DNA from: Palaemon carinicauda
Lineage: Eukaryota > Arthropoda > Malacostraca > Decapoda > Palaemonidae
Length of the DNA: 64,000 nucleotides
Direction: 5' to 3'
Assembly: GCF_036898095.1 (NCBI RefSeq)
Contig: NC_090765.1
Coordinates: forward strand, 29,644,460-29,708,459
Positions 49,401 through 56,123 of the stretch are shown here, in pieces. Position numbers and translations under genes: made by a program. The notes beneath the pieces are model-generated. The model made no database searches and was not told the DNA's origin. It saw only the letters and a list, made by a program, of their open reading frames with translations. How positions within the stretch are numbered: the first letter of the stretch is position 1; each line of letters starts with the position of its first letter.

Positions 49401-52400
49401 AATCTATTTATAAAAACTTACTCACTGACCTTGTCCCCCTTGAATTCAAGTCCTACCACCAAGCAAAGTGAGCTCAGTCATAGGTGTGTGAGCAGGAGGG
49501 GTAGCTAGCTACCCGCTACCCCCCGCTAACTTACGGTATGGATAGTTAACACTTGCTAAACTTCAGTGGCTCGTCCTTTCAGCTTTGCCGAAAATAATAC
49601 CCCTGAAAAATAGCTAAATATTTGTATCATTAGGAAGATACAAATTATCTCTGAATTTGTCCTTTTAATGCTTCTGCCAATTTTTAAGCCTCAAAGATGC
49701 TGTGTCATATAAGTTTTGTAATTAGGTAATTTTGATTGTTTCTCACAATTATTTCCGGATTATCCATTGCCGAATTGTCAATGGTAGATCTGATGTTTCA
49801 TAAATTGAAGATTTTCAACATCATGATTTCATGTTAATACTCATTTTATAAAAGTAAAAATTAAATTAAGATGATGATTTGTACTTGCCAGAATCATACA
49901 GTTACTGCTTAAAAGAAATTGAATACAGCACCAAAACACTAACTCCATCACATCTTCAGGTCATTTCCTTTCTATATAATGTTTTTTTGGTGCTATTATA
50001 GTATGCTATCTACCGTCGAATTTCTACTATAGTATGCTATCTACCACAAAGTATGTTATCTACCGTCAATGTTAATCCTCCTGTTTGATGAGGGTTATCA
50101 AACAGATTACTTACCACCAGTATGTTATCCTCATTGGACTTTAATGATAGTTTAATAATATTTATTGGCAGGACAACATGGGTGCATAATTATAAGCAGT
50201 TTGTAGGTTAGGTTAGGTTAGGTTAGGGTTAGGTTAGGTTAGGTTAATTTATCAAGTCGGTAGCGATTCTCCTTGTTAGAGGCGGATTAGCAAGAAGAAC
50301 GTATCCTTAGGGACTGATGGTAGGTATCATACTATAGTCAGAAAGTTGTGGTAGATAGCAAAATTGGCGGTAGATAGCATACTATAATAGCACCGTTTTT
50401 TTCTACTTTTCATTAACTTCTGGTCATCTCTTTCATCAAAGAGCTTCAACAGTTATTTTTCTATTTTTTAAGCTTTAGATATTCTTACACCAAACTCTGC
50501 TGCTTTCAAGTTTTTTCAACAATTTAAAATATTTCTGATTTAAATGAATATACATGCCCTCTCTCTCTATTTTCGCTATTAGCTATAAGCGTATATCCAG
50601 GCTTTATTGATATTTTGAATCAATTTCTAAACATGACTCGCATAACGGCTGTGATCACTATAGCAACAGCTAAGAGCAAAGTGATACCATACCATGCAGC
50701 ATGTGGTCAAACGGCGGGCCATGTGAGGAATGGCTATATTTGGTGGACCTTCACAGAACTGTTAATTTTTTTTTTCCCCTTTTTTCCAAAACACTTTCGG
50801 ATTTCAAAGGTTCAGAAATTTTTGGAATTTCAAGTAAAAGATTCTCACCCTGTATCACTAAAGTTTCTTATGGACCCCTAGGTGTAATACTTTGTGGCAA
50901 GAATAAATAACAACAACTAATTAATCAATTACAGTATTTATTTTAAAGTAAAAACATTGTTTTAGTACTAACTGAAGGTAAATCTTTTAAAAAAAATTTT
51001 CTCTTTGCAGTGTCTGAAGAAGACTATGTAAATATCTGGCAGCTTGAACTGAATATTCCAGTTCTGGCCTTCCCAGTACAACGAGCAGTTTCATGCATTA
51101 AATTTAAACCCAAGAGTTATCTTGTGTGTGGACACTTTGTAGGAATCTTAACATCATGGGATCTAAGTGTTATGACAGATCATTCTTGCATTGTTTATGA
51201 TTCTCTTAATGACATACCTGGTGAAAACACACTTCTCAAGTGCAAGTTTAAGATGCATGCAGGTCCAGTTTTCAGTTGTGACTTTTCAAAGGAATTGGAT
51301 TTAGTAGTTAGTGGTGGTGCAGATGAGTGTATAAAACTTTGGTGTTTATCAACAGGATTAGTTGTGAAGTCATTGCCAAACCAAGACCACTGGGTACTTA
51401 GAGTTATTCTGTTACCCGATTTGACATATGAGTCGGATCATGTGATAATATGTATGACAAGAGATAATGTAAATAAAATATGCTGGCCTTCCAGTTGTGA
51501 TAATGAACTTAACAATGATAAGAGTGCCACTGATGATAAAGAAAATGTAGTGAGAGTTAACCAGATGGGTGACTTGAATAAAATTATATTTCAGTCTCGG
51601 ATTCAACGGAATGAAGGAAACAATAATTTCTTTACTCCTGGCTTACAACAAAGTACAAAGTTTGTTGGTTTAATTAAACAAGACATTGATGAAAAACATG
51701 CAAATCTGTGCATATATGACATACAGACATTTCAGATTGTTCATAACATTACTCTGAAATTTAAAGTGAAAAAGTTATTAGCACTAGGAAATAGATTTGC
51801 TCTTCTTCTAACAATTGGAAATGTGCTTTACTCATCAACCTTGGTTGCTGTTGACATAGTGACCGGTGAAACTGTTGGGACACACCCTGTACCACATTCC
51901 AAGTAAGTACTGTACAGTGAAGTCTTTGTTTATGGAAGTAATGTGTTTGTATCATGTTCAGGTTAAATGCTTTCTCTTAGTCTTTATTTGAAGTAATTTA
52001 TGTTAAAATATTTCCCCTAGGTACTTAGAAAAGATTGAATATGTATGCAGTAATACATCAGTTCATGAGTTGAATTCGTTCCAAGAGTGAACTCATAACC
52101 AAAAATGCTCATATTCTGAAAATATTTTTCCCCATAAGAAATACATTAAAGGAAATTCACTTGATTCAATCCTCATATACATTCATTTTTAAAGGGTTGT
52201 GTTGGAATTCAGTGAACAAATTATAACCCCTAAAGGCTTAAAGGTTGCTCATGAATGGCAGAGGCAAAGGACAGACAAGAGCTTAGAGACAGAACAAGGC
52301 CCTAGATATTGACCATGAATACATAAGATCATTGGCCAATAAAATGAGAGATGTTGACAAATTAACTCGCACTTTATCTTTGAGGAGAGTCGTGATTGGC

Positions 52401-55400
52401 ATGTGGGAGATGAGAGAGGAGGAGTAGGGGGTTCATGGTTAGGAGAATATTCCTCCAGGAGCATTTCCAGAAAAACAATTGGGAGTTCTCTCTCTTGAAC
52501 AGTATTCACTATCACTAACTCAATCACTTAATTTACATTTTGTGGACACTTGAGCAGTTTCTTTACTCTTACTTCCAGTTTTAATAAGGAACCTATCTAG
52601 AGACGACTGATTTTGCCTTTTCTTTAAAATGGTATCAGAATGGGGTAAAGATCACATGAACACAAGTTAAACACTGCTTGTAGTAGATATGCACCGCATG
52701 ACTGATTTTGTGTATCTTGTTAGTACTTTTTCACAAAAAATGCACATACGAAGGGAAATTTTTGCTTGCCGACTGGTATTATGCTCATAAACGGATTTGA
52801 ATTTTTATGCTCATATACCGACTTGTTCGATTCAGAGTTAATCATAAACCAAAGCACTTCTGTAATTGTGAACAGTAGCACAGTACCGTACAGTATATCT
52901 TATTATTTTGATGGAAGAGTCAGACTAAAGATATGCTAGACTTCCTGAATACAGAAGTCTCAGCATCAGAAAACTCACTTAAAGCCAGTTGATTCTCAAA
53001 ACTACCACCTTTACCTCTGGCACGCCAGAGACATTTGTACGCATACTCTGAGACTTTGAAGAGTCCACTTCTCATTGATGCTGATCTGGCTAATCTGGTC
53101 CCATCAGTATCAGCAGAGAGACTGTTTAATCTCTCCTCTCATGTATTAGGGCCTTAAATGGCAAACATGGAGGTTTCAGCTATGTCAGCAATCCAAGCCT
53201 GTTCATGGATATATTACTGGTCTGGAGCAGTCTCTCGCTTTGCAGTATCACAGAACCTTAAGAACGAGCATGTTCGTGAACAATTTAGGGAACTATCCAG
53301 ATCTGGAGCCAAAACCTTAGAGGTCCTCCTATATCAGAACGTATTCCTTTGGGGAAATTGCGTTCTAAAAAGGTGTGACGCTTTCTTAGCCAGATGCTTT
53401 AAATAGCTCTCCCCCAGAGACGTGTTGGCTATAAGAAATTCAGAGCTAGTAAATTCCCCCCTCGGATGTAACAACCGCCATCGAAAAGGTAGAGAGGTTA
53501 GGACAAAGTCCTATGACATGTAGAGCAGTGGCACCAAGGGTGCCCACTCCCCCAAAACAGCTTAGGAACTTGCCTTTTAAACCAATTCCACAGAAAGATG
53601 ACGTTTACCTTCAACAGAGTAAAATAAAGGAAACATATTAAATATAAAGGGGAATATGTGATATACCAGTAGATTTGCATATATATTTTTAAATCCACAA
53701 TATACTGAGAGAGCAATAAGTGATCCATGTTATGGCAAGGGATTAATGTAGTACCAAGTCAGATTTTGTCAAGCATTATTTAATAAAGCATGGTTTTCTT
53801 ATAAGGAGTACTGGTCATTGAGTGCAGTAGTAGCTGTAGGTCATGTAGTATAGAGGTTTTATTATTAACTAAACTCCTTAAACTTTTTTCAAGTTATAGC
53901 ATTAACTTTTTTCAGTGAGAAATTACAGAGCGTTGGGTATCATACAGTAATAGATACATAGTTCTAGCATAAAGTATTGAGGGGTGTGTTTGGGACGGAT
54001 TCTTAGTTATTAAATTCCTGTGTATTGATATTTGATTTTAGCCCCTCTTGGGTATTTAGTATTAAAATGTTTTCAATCTGCATTCTTGAATGATTATGTG
54101 CAACTAACTAGCTTATGCTACCTTCAAACTTATATTTATTGATGGTGACTCTTGGGTAATTTGTTTAGGTATTTAATCTAGGGAGTTAGATTTCCTATCT
54201 GTTCCCCTCACTGTCCTACTTATAACAGAGTGTGGGTTTCAGCAATATGAATATCAGGGGAGATTCATAGAAATAAATGGAATTTTAATGATAGAAAGTT
54301 ACCGTACATCTATACTCACCTGACATTCATATCATGGCCCCCAACTCCATACTGACTTGTGATGTCAAGAAGCTTTTGAACATGTTTTGACTGTGACACT
54401 GAAGAGGCACCGTTGTGGCAGCGTATCCAAGCACTTATTGCCATACACCACCATATATTGTAAATTCAATACAGCACTCAACTAGTGGCAAGAATATTGC
54501 AGTGAAAGAGAATAGGAAATTTTCTGATTGTTAGGATAGATATTGACATTTAACCAGCACAAGAAAGGAAGCAACATGAATACCAGGCCAGTATAATAAT
54601 AATTGATTTTATCATTAAAATTTAATCATTTTAAATCATGAATCCACCTGTAAAATATAGTTCAGAATAAAATAAAAGAAAAAATTATACAGATGAAGGA
54701 ATAAATGGAACTCCATGTAAAGGTATAACTTGAAACTATAATGGAAAATTAAAAAAGTTACTAATGAGCATAATAGAGTATAGGATTTAATGCATATCAG
54801 AAATTAATGGTTGTACTTTAAAACTATATAACTCAATCACGATCATATAGTCAATGGGCAAAGGGCAATATCTTAAATAAAAGTATCCTTTAATTAGAGG
54901 GATTTTTTCCCTTCATATGGAATCCCTGATTCTGTTACTGTTTTTTAATTTTCCACTCGAGTAACAAGGTTTCAGATTGCTCCAACAGCTCCAGGTACTT
55001 AACAGTTACATGATAATAGGTTGGATTGAATGACAAGAGGAAAAGTAGTTAGACAATATATAGCTCAAGATGGTTGACTGGTTTGTCCTTGGACAGCAAC
55101 AAAATACAGTAACCTAATTTGGAAACAAACCATTTTGCTGTTACTAGAGTGCACATTTGTGCTTCCTTGGATTACAGTAAAATTCTGGTTGAAGATGTGA
55201 GTTGAACTTTTTCTCAAAAGCTCAAAGGCAAATTATTTTGATTTTTTATATTTGTTTAACAACATTAAAATACTTGGTTTTAATTTCTCTCAATTGATTA
55301 GTACTGTATTAAATTATATAGAAAAATTATTATTGAAAGTGAAATAACAGTTCCCCATTTAAGAGAGATTTTATATTTCTGTATACAATACTGATTTTAG

Positions 55401-56123
55401 AAGCTTTGGAAGGTTTGTAGTATCTTATATAATAATATCTGGTACACTTTACATCAACATTTACCATATTTAACTAATTGTTTTATAAGATACAGTACCT
55501 TTTTTTGAAATTTTTAAACTGAAATTAGTTTGCGTAAGAAAGTATTAGGCATTTATGTCATGATTAATTAACAGTGGCTTTTATTTTTTTTCTTAAGGAT
55601 GACTACACCAGATGGGGCACAGTTGGTTGTTGGGGATACAGACTGGCTGGATGGCTTACGAGGTTATGTACCTGAAGACACATGCATGAGTAATAGCAGC
55701 AGTGGAAATGAATTGAGCAATAAAAATCAGAACCTTGCGTGTAATGTACCATTCAAGGAGGAAGTAGGGAACTGTAATGATTGTGGTGTGGGTACGACTC
55801 TTGTAAATAATGACAACAGGTTTGATCATGCTGAGGGAGTTGATCACAACATTCCTTGCTGTTCATCAAGTGTTGGAGGGTTTCAAGATTTGGACACAAG
55901 AATAAAAGAAATTCATTTGGATAATAGTAACTTCAATTCTGCAAGTTATTCAGGAGAGCTACCAACTGTAAGTAGAATTAAAAGTAATTTGTCTCATGCA
56001 AAGATGAGACTTGAAAGACCTAGTCACTTGGTTTTAGCAGCTGGTGTGCAGTGTGAACCAGGACGTCTTTTCACCCTTTGGTGGTCTAATTATAAAATCA
56101 TGAGTAAGTACAAGGAAGAATAA
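14591..56123 (+). CDS. FBXW2: F-box/WD-repeat protein 2 (FBXW2), five coding exons
   Basis: Joining 14591-14724, 15845-15997, 27572-27798, 51011-51902 and 55598-56123 gives one frame of 644 codons with GT-AG introns and matching phases. The product is a predicted substrate receptor of an SCF (SKP1-CUL1-F-box) ubiquitin ligase. Order: N-terminal helix region (1-60), F-box (about 66-107; LPPEL and the QASQVSKEWNR segment bind SKP1), a linker resembling that of FBXW2 (VWxxxCKxLG-like), then a WD-repeat domain with HAGPVF...VSGGADECIKLW (254-282). The closing segment DTDWLDGLRG corresponds to the last FBXW2 blade. At 643 residues it exceeds the roughly 454 of vertebrate FBXW2, mostly through a Ser/Asn-rich insert encoded by exon 5. 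Substrates cannot be read from sequence. Confidence 0.9.
14800..15510. repeat. Diverged direct repeat in FBXW2 intron 1
   Basis: Two blocks about 465 bp apart (around 14800-15030 and 15267-15510) share ATGACAAAACYTG, TGACC..CTGACY, ATGATGTYA and GGATAAAAATTGACCA in the same order. They look like an old tandem duplication filling most of intron 1. Confidence 0.7.
15845..15997 (+). CDS. FBXW2: FBXW2 exon 2 (F-box)
   Basis: Acceptor TTGCAG at 15839-15844; donor AATAG/GTATTG at 15998. The exon encodes residues 45-95, including the F-box core LPPELQVSILVYIDG and QASQVSKEWNR. Both flanking junctions interrupt a codon after its second base. Confidence 0.9.
16740..17340 (+). repeat. Degenerate 120-200-bp repeats in element C gag
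   Basis: Blocks with CYTCCTTCRGGAGAACTTTT, TCTCTC, AAGA and TATGCTTATGCTT recur around 16750, 16870, 17180 and 17290. They appear to be decayed copies of a gag-internal repeat preceding the shorter-period array. Confidence 0.55.
17440..18690 (+). repeat. Hairpin-rich tandem array, about 42-bp period
   Basis: Roughly 25-30 degenerate units contain a GAGCC-TTCG-GGCTC type core followed by TCGTAACC..GTTACGCT. The exact 14-mer GAGCCTTCGGGCTC occurs at 17580, 18320 and 18353. It is a perfect 5-bp stem closed by a C(UUCG)G-type tetraloop. In the coding direction the unit reads approximately AEPSGSRNPG, so this was a Ser/Gly/Pro-rich repeat region of Gag. Frames are now interrupted (17347-18006, then 18045-18305). 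Confidence 0.85.
19101..20640. other. Unclassified intron 2 sequence
   Basis: AT-rich sequence with a few short frames and no motif I can assign. It separates the truncated element C from element A and may include decayed ends of either. Confidence 0.4.
20641..20853 (+). repeat. Element A left terminal inverted repeat
   Basis: It begins around TTTTACGAATAGAACTTACC, passes through a (TA)n tract at 20680-20711, then GCTATAGTCTCTGTCGTCTG and ends near GTTCCTCAGATC. The whole is repeated inverted at 27020-27226. Confidence 0.85.
21006..23587 (+). pseudogene. DIRS Gag (element A), broken
   Basis: The ATG at 21006 opens a Gag-like protein with an N-terminal Cys/His motif at residues 10-47: C-x4-C-x11-H-x2-C-x2-C-x4-C-x5-C-x2-C. 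This spacing is identical to element B. A premature TAG (21195) follows, then a Ser/Arg-rich middle with an 8-residue tandem repeat (SSSRRQDA type, 22300-22480). The conserved C-terminal domain follows (22740-23430), split by TGA at 22928 where element B has Trp. A basic Arg/Gly tail ends at 23587. This C-terminal domain belongs to the DIRS Gag lineage from which vertebrate LAP2-alpha took its specific domain. Confidence 0.8.
22300..22480 (+). repeat. 24-bp tandem repeat in element A gag
   Basis: Six or so units of the type CAGGACGCATCCAGCTCTCG encode SSSRRQDA-like octapeptides in the Gag frame. Confidence 0.8.
23592..25620 (+). pseudogene. DIRS Pol: RT, RNase H, methyltransferase-like (element A), frameshifted
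   Basis: Pieces in three frames follow the element B Pol from start to end. They show LFLVPKSSGGWRPVLDVS (RT fingers), a frameshift near 23955, DLQDAYFHIPIHP, then the catalytic YLDD in SLYLDDWLIRS, intact. A second break comes near 24520. RNase H contains DASGSG followed by a TGA where Trp is expected (24727), then HINRKELMAI and NSDNTTALVYI. The post-RNase H domain contains LFASNQNKR, comparable with the Dam-type methyltransferase-like region of DIRS elements. It is inactive as it stands. Confidence 0.85.
25440..26476 (+). pseudogene. Tyrosine recombinase (element A), inactivated
   Basis: The N-terminal helical DNA-binding part overlaps the end of Pol in another frame (EKLVRARGFST..., 25480-25600, with stops). 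The open core 25619-26101 contains AKRVSEIHA with the first catalytic Arg. After a stop, 26102-26476 carries AHEVIAIA, where the expected His-x-x-Arg box has Ile instead of Arg, and ASHYLRQ with the nucleophilic Tyr. The recombinase would integrate the circular element copy; loss of the second Arg should abolish catalysis. Confidence 0.85.
26893..27226 (+). repeat. Element A internal complementary region and right terminal repeat
   Basis: The first part, 26893-26925, is complementary to the left terminus (compare 20641-20676). 26926-26964 is an exact complement of the right terminus (27180-27224, ATTCATAAAACTTTGTTTTA). The right terminal repeat proper runs 27020-27226. This joined arrangement is the expected template for completing element ends through a circle. 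Confidence 0.88.
27572..27798 (+). CDS. FBXW2: FBXW2 exon 3
   Basis: Acceptor TTTTCAG at 27565-27571; donor ACAG/GTATAT. It encodes residues 96-171: the end of the F-box, the IWFKKCKELG segment typical of the FBXW2 post-F-box linker, and a helical stretch ending in HGFLCTG-like sequence that opens the WD domain. It ends after the first base of a codon, as exon 4 requires. Confidence 0.9.
28363..29783 (-). mobile_element. LINE, 5'-truncated, minus strand, 10-bp target duplication
   Basis: TTGACAACAA occurs at 28353-28362 and 29784-29793, flanking the element exactly where coding similarity starts and stops. The RT pieces read DDYQAGFREGRP, FKQAYDSIHQDSLW, GVKQDCPLSTFLFNL and CLAYAGDVDL, with the catalytic YADD changed to YAGD. 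C-terminal pieces continue to DREERRSLVQAAKDHMG near 28380. It ends in an (ACTC)n-like tail. The SINE at 28441-28662 lies inside its 3' end. The clade is unassigned. Confidence 0.85.
28441..28662 (+). mobile_element. tRNA-derived SINE
   Basis: A-box TGGCTAGTACAGTGG (28449-28463) and B-box-like GAGATCGATCCC (28494-28505) form a polymerase III promoter head. A body with GGGCTTGCCCGGCTGACGTT and a tail of ACCTTTAACCTTTAACCTTT follow. The 3' half is shared with 10847-10936. It interrupts the C-terminal coding end of the surrounding minus-strand LINE. Confidence 0.85.
29816..31200 (+). pseudogene. Gag-like remnant of element F
   Basis: Short open segments contain HRCAPLEERV, DEGHRPSCF and a later Cys, reminiscent of the C..H-x2-C-x2-C start of DIRS Gags. 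The initiating codon appears to be TTG now. Further downstream only low-complexity, stop-riddled sequence remains. Assignment rests on this motif and the upstream terminal-like sequence. Confidence 0.4.
31251..32161. other. Spacer with (ATT)n and poly-C tracts
   Basis: (TTA)n at 31433-31480 and an 18-base C run near 31798-31815. No coding signal. It separates element F from element E. Confidence 0.6.
32207..33180 (-). pseudogene. Tyrosine recombinase (element E)
   Basis: 33140-32706 encodes the N-terminal part (VFCGWCHGRGISP, then LSLLIRSYELTCPELEVQPP). The catalytic C-terminal part, 32602-32207, contains RAHDVRGIV (intact His-x-x-Arg) and TAHYLQE with the catalytic Tyr. The segment that should contain the first Arg (LALAK.. 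near 32750) is interrupted by a stop in place of the usual RVSEL. Frames are shifted between the halves. Confidence 0.8.
33181..33623 (-). pseudogene. Pol C-terminal (methyltransferase-like) part of element E
   Basis: Frames between 33777 and 33181 contain LWGSPTVDMFATSLNFRS and FAMASHRM, matching the domain that follows RNase H in element B (LWGRPLVDLFATAKTKR). The upstream remainder continues beyond the Tigger insertion at 36487. Frames are broken. Confidence 0.75.
33798..34205. repeat. 48-49-bp minisatellite inside the Tigger element
   Basis: Eight full units and one partial unit of GAAAACAATTCCTTACCACA followed by TGAATTAAAGTAAATATCAA and 7-9 A. Units start at 33798, 33846, 33895, 33945, 33993, 34042, 34091, 34140 and 34191. 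They differ mainly in A-run length, so the array is young. It lies between the transposase stop and the inverted repeat. Confidence 0.95.
34267..36189 (-). pseudogene. Tigger1-like transposase, two frameshifts
   Basis: The ATG at 36189 starts MAPKRKADSSDGSASKKRK, a basic nuclear-type leader before a pipsqueak-type helix-turn-helix (ITMEVKLDIIKRSKNG). A frameshift follows near 36050. The CENP-B-type DNA-binding region comes next, then a second shift near 35770. The DDE core is open from 35766: first Asp in FNADETGLFW (residue 51 of this piece), second in LLLLDNAPGHP (166), third in LQPMDQGV (199). All three acids are present. The C-terminal 90 residues are Ser/Pro/Ala-rich tandem repeats (PLPSTSAAS). 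It catalyses cut-and-paste at TA targets when intact. The family match is to TIGD1/Tigger1. Confidence 0.93.
36487..37449 (-). pseudogene. RT palm/thumb and RNase H of element E
   Basis: On the minus strand, YLDD survives near 37315, but the next Trp codon is a stop. RNase H segments follow: LMLFSDASKEGWE (36870), HINVQEIKAAFLDLQQF and LLISDSTTVIAYINKQGG (36640-36720). Frames shift repeatedly. The order and sequence match element D. Confidence 0.8.
37462..39031 (-). mobile_element. LINE (non-LTR retrotransposon) inserted in element E, 12-bp target duplication
   Basis: ATCCTTAGATAC flanks it at 37450-37461 and 39032-39043. On the minus strand it encodes a 5'-truncated RT: ISLLSVVGKVYGRVL, FRRGRGCMNQ, VAFMDLEKAYDSVNREAMW, VGLRQGCVMSPWLFNLYVDG, HLLFADDNVLVGDAEEK (catalytic FADD intact), then the thumb and a C-terminus with IVPTMMYGSELWGMK and LRWFGHFERM. 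A few frameshifts and stops break it. The 3' UTR contains the CCCCCAAAATTGGGGG hairpin and a TA-rich tail, also found in the copy at 8519-8682. The clade was not assigned. Confidence 0.9.
39044..39620 (-). pseudogene. N-terminal Pol (RT fingers) of element E
   Basis: The minus strand reads SEIRSGYHVPF, LALQAEVQTMLEKRSLQEILDDSS, DLAAMNKFVKQTPFSMETADTVRQ and RPQDFMCTL, collinear with element D at 45990-46320 and with element B Pol residues 60-190. It is broken by frameshifts and by the LINE at its downstream side. Confidence 0.75.
39620..41400 (-). pseudogene. Gag remnant of element E
   Basis: The minus-strand segment 40084-39704 (YVYYKVFNEPLSELSLDHS, ALEILNQEKVAGYFVAESL) aligns with the conserved C-terminal Gag domain of element D. 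Further upstream (40200-41400) only decayed Ser/Arg-rich sequence in changing frames is left. The N-terminal Cys/His motif was not identified. Confidence 0.6.
41581..42325. other. Intron 3 spacer
   Basis: AT-rich unique-looking sequence between elements E and D; nothing recognised. Confidence 0.6.
42612..45880 (+). pseudogene. DIRS Gag (element D), multiply broken
   Basis: The ATG at 42612 starts MRTCPGPEGRSCG, and the Cys/His motif of elements A and B follows with nearly the same spacing (C-x7-C-x11-H-x2-C-x2-C-x4-C). A 1-base shift comes before the final C-x2-C (KCFECREW, 42730). The middle is Ser/Pro/Arg-rich and in shifting frames. The C-terminal domain resumes on both sides of a 220-bp insertion: SGRTKIAAQLDKFSSLYSG before it; the YYKVLDEP and TEILNLEKVTKYAMQA segments and AMETFLRLGNW after it. 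A CTTTTCAG just upstream (42579-42586) could be a splice acceptor. Confidence 0.75.
44920..45140 (+). repeat. Internal copy of the element D 3' region within gag
   Basis: About 220 bp starting at GTGTTAAGGGCTC and ending at AAACTTACTC is about 95% identical in direct orientation to 49198-49418. It includes the complete internal complementary region. Comparison with the Gag of element E shows it interrupts an otherwise continuous coding segment. Confidence 0.9.
45980..47850 (+). pseudogene. DIRS Pol: RT, RNase H, methyltransferase-like (element D)
   Basis: 46172-46440 encodes GGWRPVIDLSALNKFVK and YTLDLKDAYFQIPIHP (RT fingers/palm). After a frameshift the catalytic box reads HYLDNWLIL, with Asn replacing the second Asp, so polymerase activity is lost. 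RNase H follows in pieces: PFSDASKEGWE (46990), MKAVFLALQQF (47102), VVISDNTTVVAYICKQGG and VFADSLSRASQ. A methyltransferase-like remnant (TVDLFAMALNFR) is near 47430. Confidence 0.85.
47850..48765 (+). pseudogene. Tyrosine recombinase (element D), inactivated
   Basis: The N-terminal domain is at 47856-48160 (TVYQAKWNVFFGWC, LSVSAVKGYRSP). The catalytic domain at 48163-48522 carries ALAKRVSELHG with the first Arg. 48523-48765 carries RAHDVKGVA, where Lys replaces the Arg of His-x-x-Arg, and TAYYCKT around the nucleophilic Tyr. Frame changes separate the parts. Confidence 0.85.
49198..49668 (+). repeat. Element D internal complementary region and right terminal repeat
   Basis: 49311-49355 (CCCTAATAAATAGAGTAGGT.. 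to GTTACGGAAC) complements the left terminus at 42326-42372. 49357-49412 complements the right terminus at 49608-49663. The right terminal repeat itself (49560-49668) is the inverse of the left one. Confidence 0.88.
49989..50394. mobile_element. 406-bp non-autonomous element with 8-bp target duplication
   Basis: The left end GGTGCTATTATAGTATGCTA continues to TCTACCG and is exactly inverted at the right end (50368-50394). It is flanked by GTTTTTTT at 49981-49988 and 50395-50402. Three subterminal AGTATGYTATCTACC units follow the left end. The same termini with substitutions bound 10074-10801. Eight-base duplications are typical of hAT and P-type transposons, but the 27-bp ends match neither well enough for me to assign. 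Confidence 0.88.
50205..50246 (+). repeat. Short interstitial TTAGG array
   Basis: Eight units of the arthropod telomere pentamer TTAGG, with one TTAGGG, inside the 406-bp element. Confidence 0.9.
50403..51010. other. Intron 3 end
   Basis: AT-rich intronic sequence. A frame at 50615-50910 matches nothing known. A pyrimidine stretch, CTCTTTGCAG, ends the intron. Confidence 0.6.
51011..51902 (+). CDS. FBXW2: FBXW2 exon 4 (WD repeats)
   Basis: Acceptor TTTGCAG; donor TCCAA/GTAAGT at 51903. It encodes residues 172-468, most of the WD-repeat propeller: EEDYVNIWQLEL, VGILTSWDLS, HAGPVFSCDFSKELDLVVSG, ADECIKLWCLSTG, VLRVILLP and NVNKICWP. The propeller presents substrates to the SCF ligase. The segment encoded by 51500-51660 is Asp/Asn-rich and longer than in vertebrates. 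Confidence 0.93.
52048..52862. mobile_element. Tigger/mariner-like non-autonomous element (decayed)
   Basis: The left end CAGTAATACATCAGTTCATG with AATTCGTTCC and CCCATAAGAAATA is matched inverted on the right by CAGAAGTGCTTTGGTTTATG (52862 leftward). TA follows the right end. The interior has no transposase. Placement in the pogo/Tc1 group is by the CAG end, the TA and the overall look of the ends. Confidence 0.55.
52910..53610 (+). pseudogene. DIRS Gag fragment in intron 4
   Basis: 53040-53400 encodes LANLVPSVSAERLFNLSSHV and, after a stop, SAIQACSWIYYWSGAVSRFA and RCDAFLARCFK. These are the tryptophan-rich helical segments seen in the conserved C-terminal Gag domain of elements D and E. 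The rest is lost. Confidence 0.55.
53611..55597. other. Remainder of FBXW2 intron 4
   Basis: Mostly AT-rich. Around 54240-54345 an inverted pair (AATATCAGGGGAG and CTCACCTGACATTC) around a TTTTAATGATAG core resembles the internal complementary region layout of element A. It may be the 3' scrap of the DIRS copy whose gag lies at 52910. The intron ends in a poly-T tract and TTCTTAAG. Confidence 0.45.
55598..56123 (+). CDS. FBXW2: FBXW2 exon 5 (last coding exon)
   Basis: Acceptor TTCTTAAG at 55590-55597; stop TAA at 56121-56123. It encodes residues 469-643. The start, DGAQLVVGDTDWLDGLRG, and the end, HLVLAAGVQCEPGRLFTLWW, match the beginning and end of the final FBXW2 propeller blade. About 100 residues between them are Asn/Ser/Asp-rich, with several Cys, and have no counterpart in vertebrate FBXW2; this loop is probably disordered. 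Confidence 0.9.

Larger units (their letters stand above)
42326..49668 (+). mobile_element. DIRS-type element D, full length, decayed
   Basis: The left terminus (42326-42470: GTTCCGTAACTGAAATCC, TGCTATTTATTAGGGG, AGTGAAGCTGAAAGGACG) recurs inverted at 49560-49668. An internal complementary region (49310-49412) joins complements of both ends. Gag, RT/RNase H and recombinase lie between in DIRS order. About 220 bp including a second copy of the internal complementary region is present within gag (44920-45140). Confidence 0.88.

Noticed and set aside
50205..50246. Chromosome end
   Set aside because: Only about eight TTAGG units, embedded in an interspersed element within a gene's intron.
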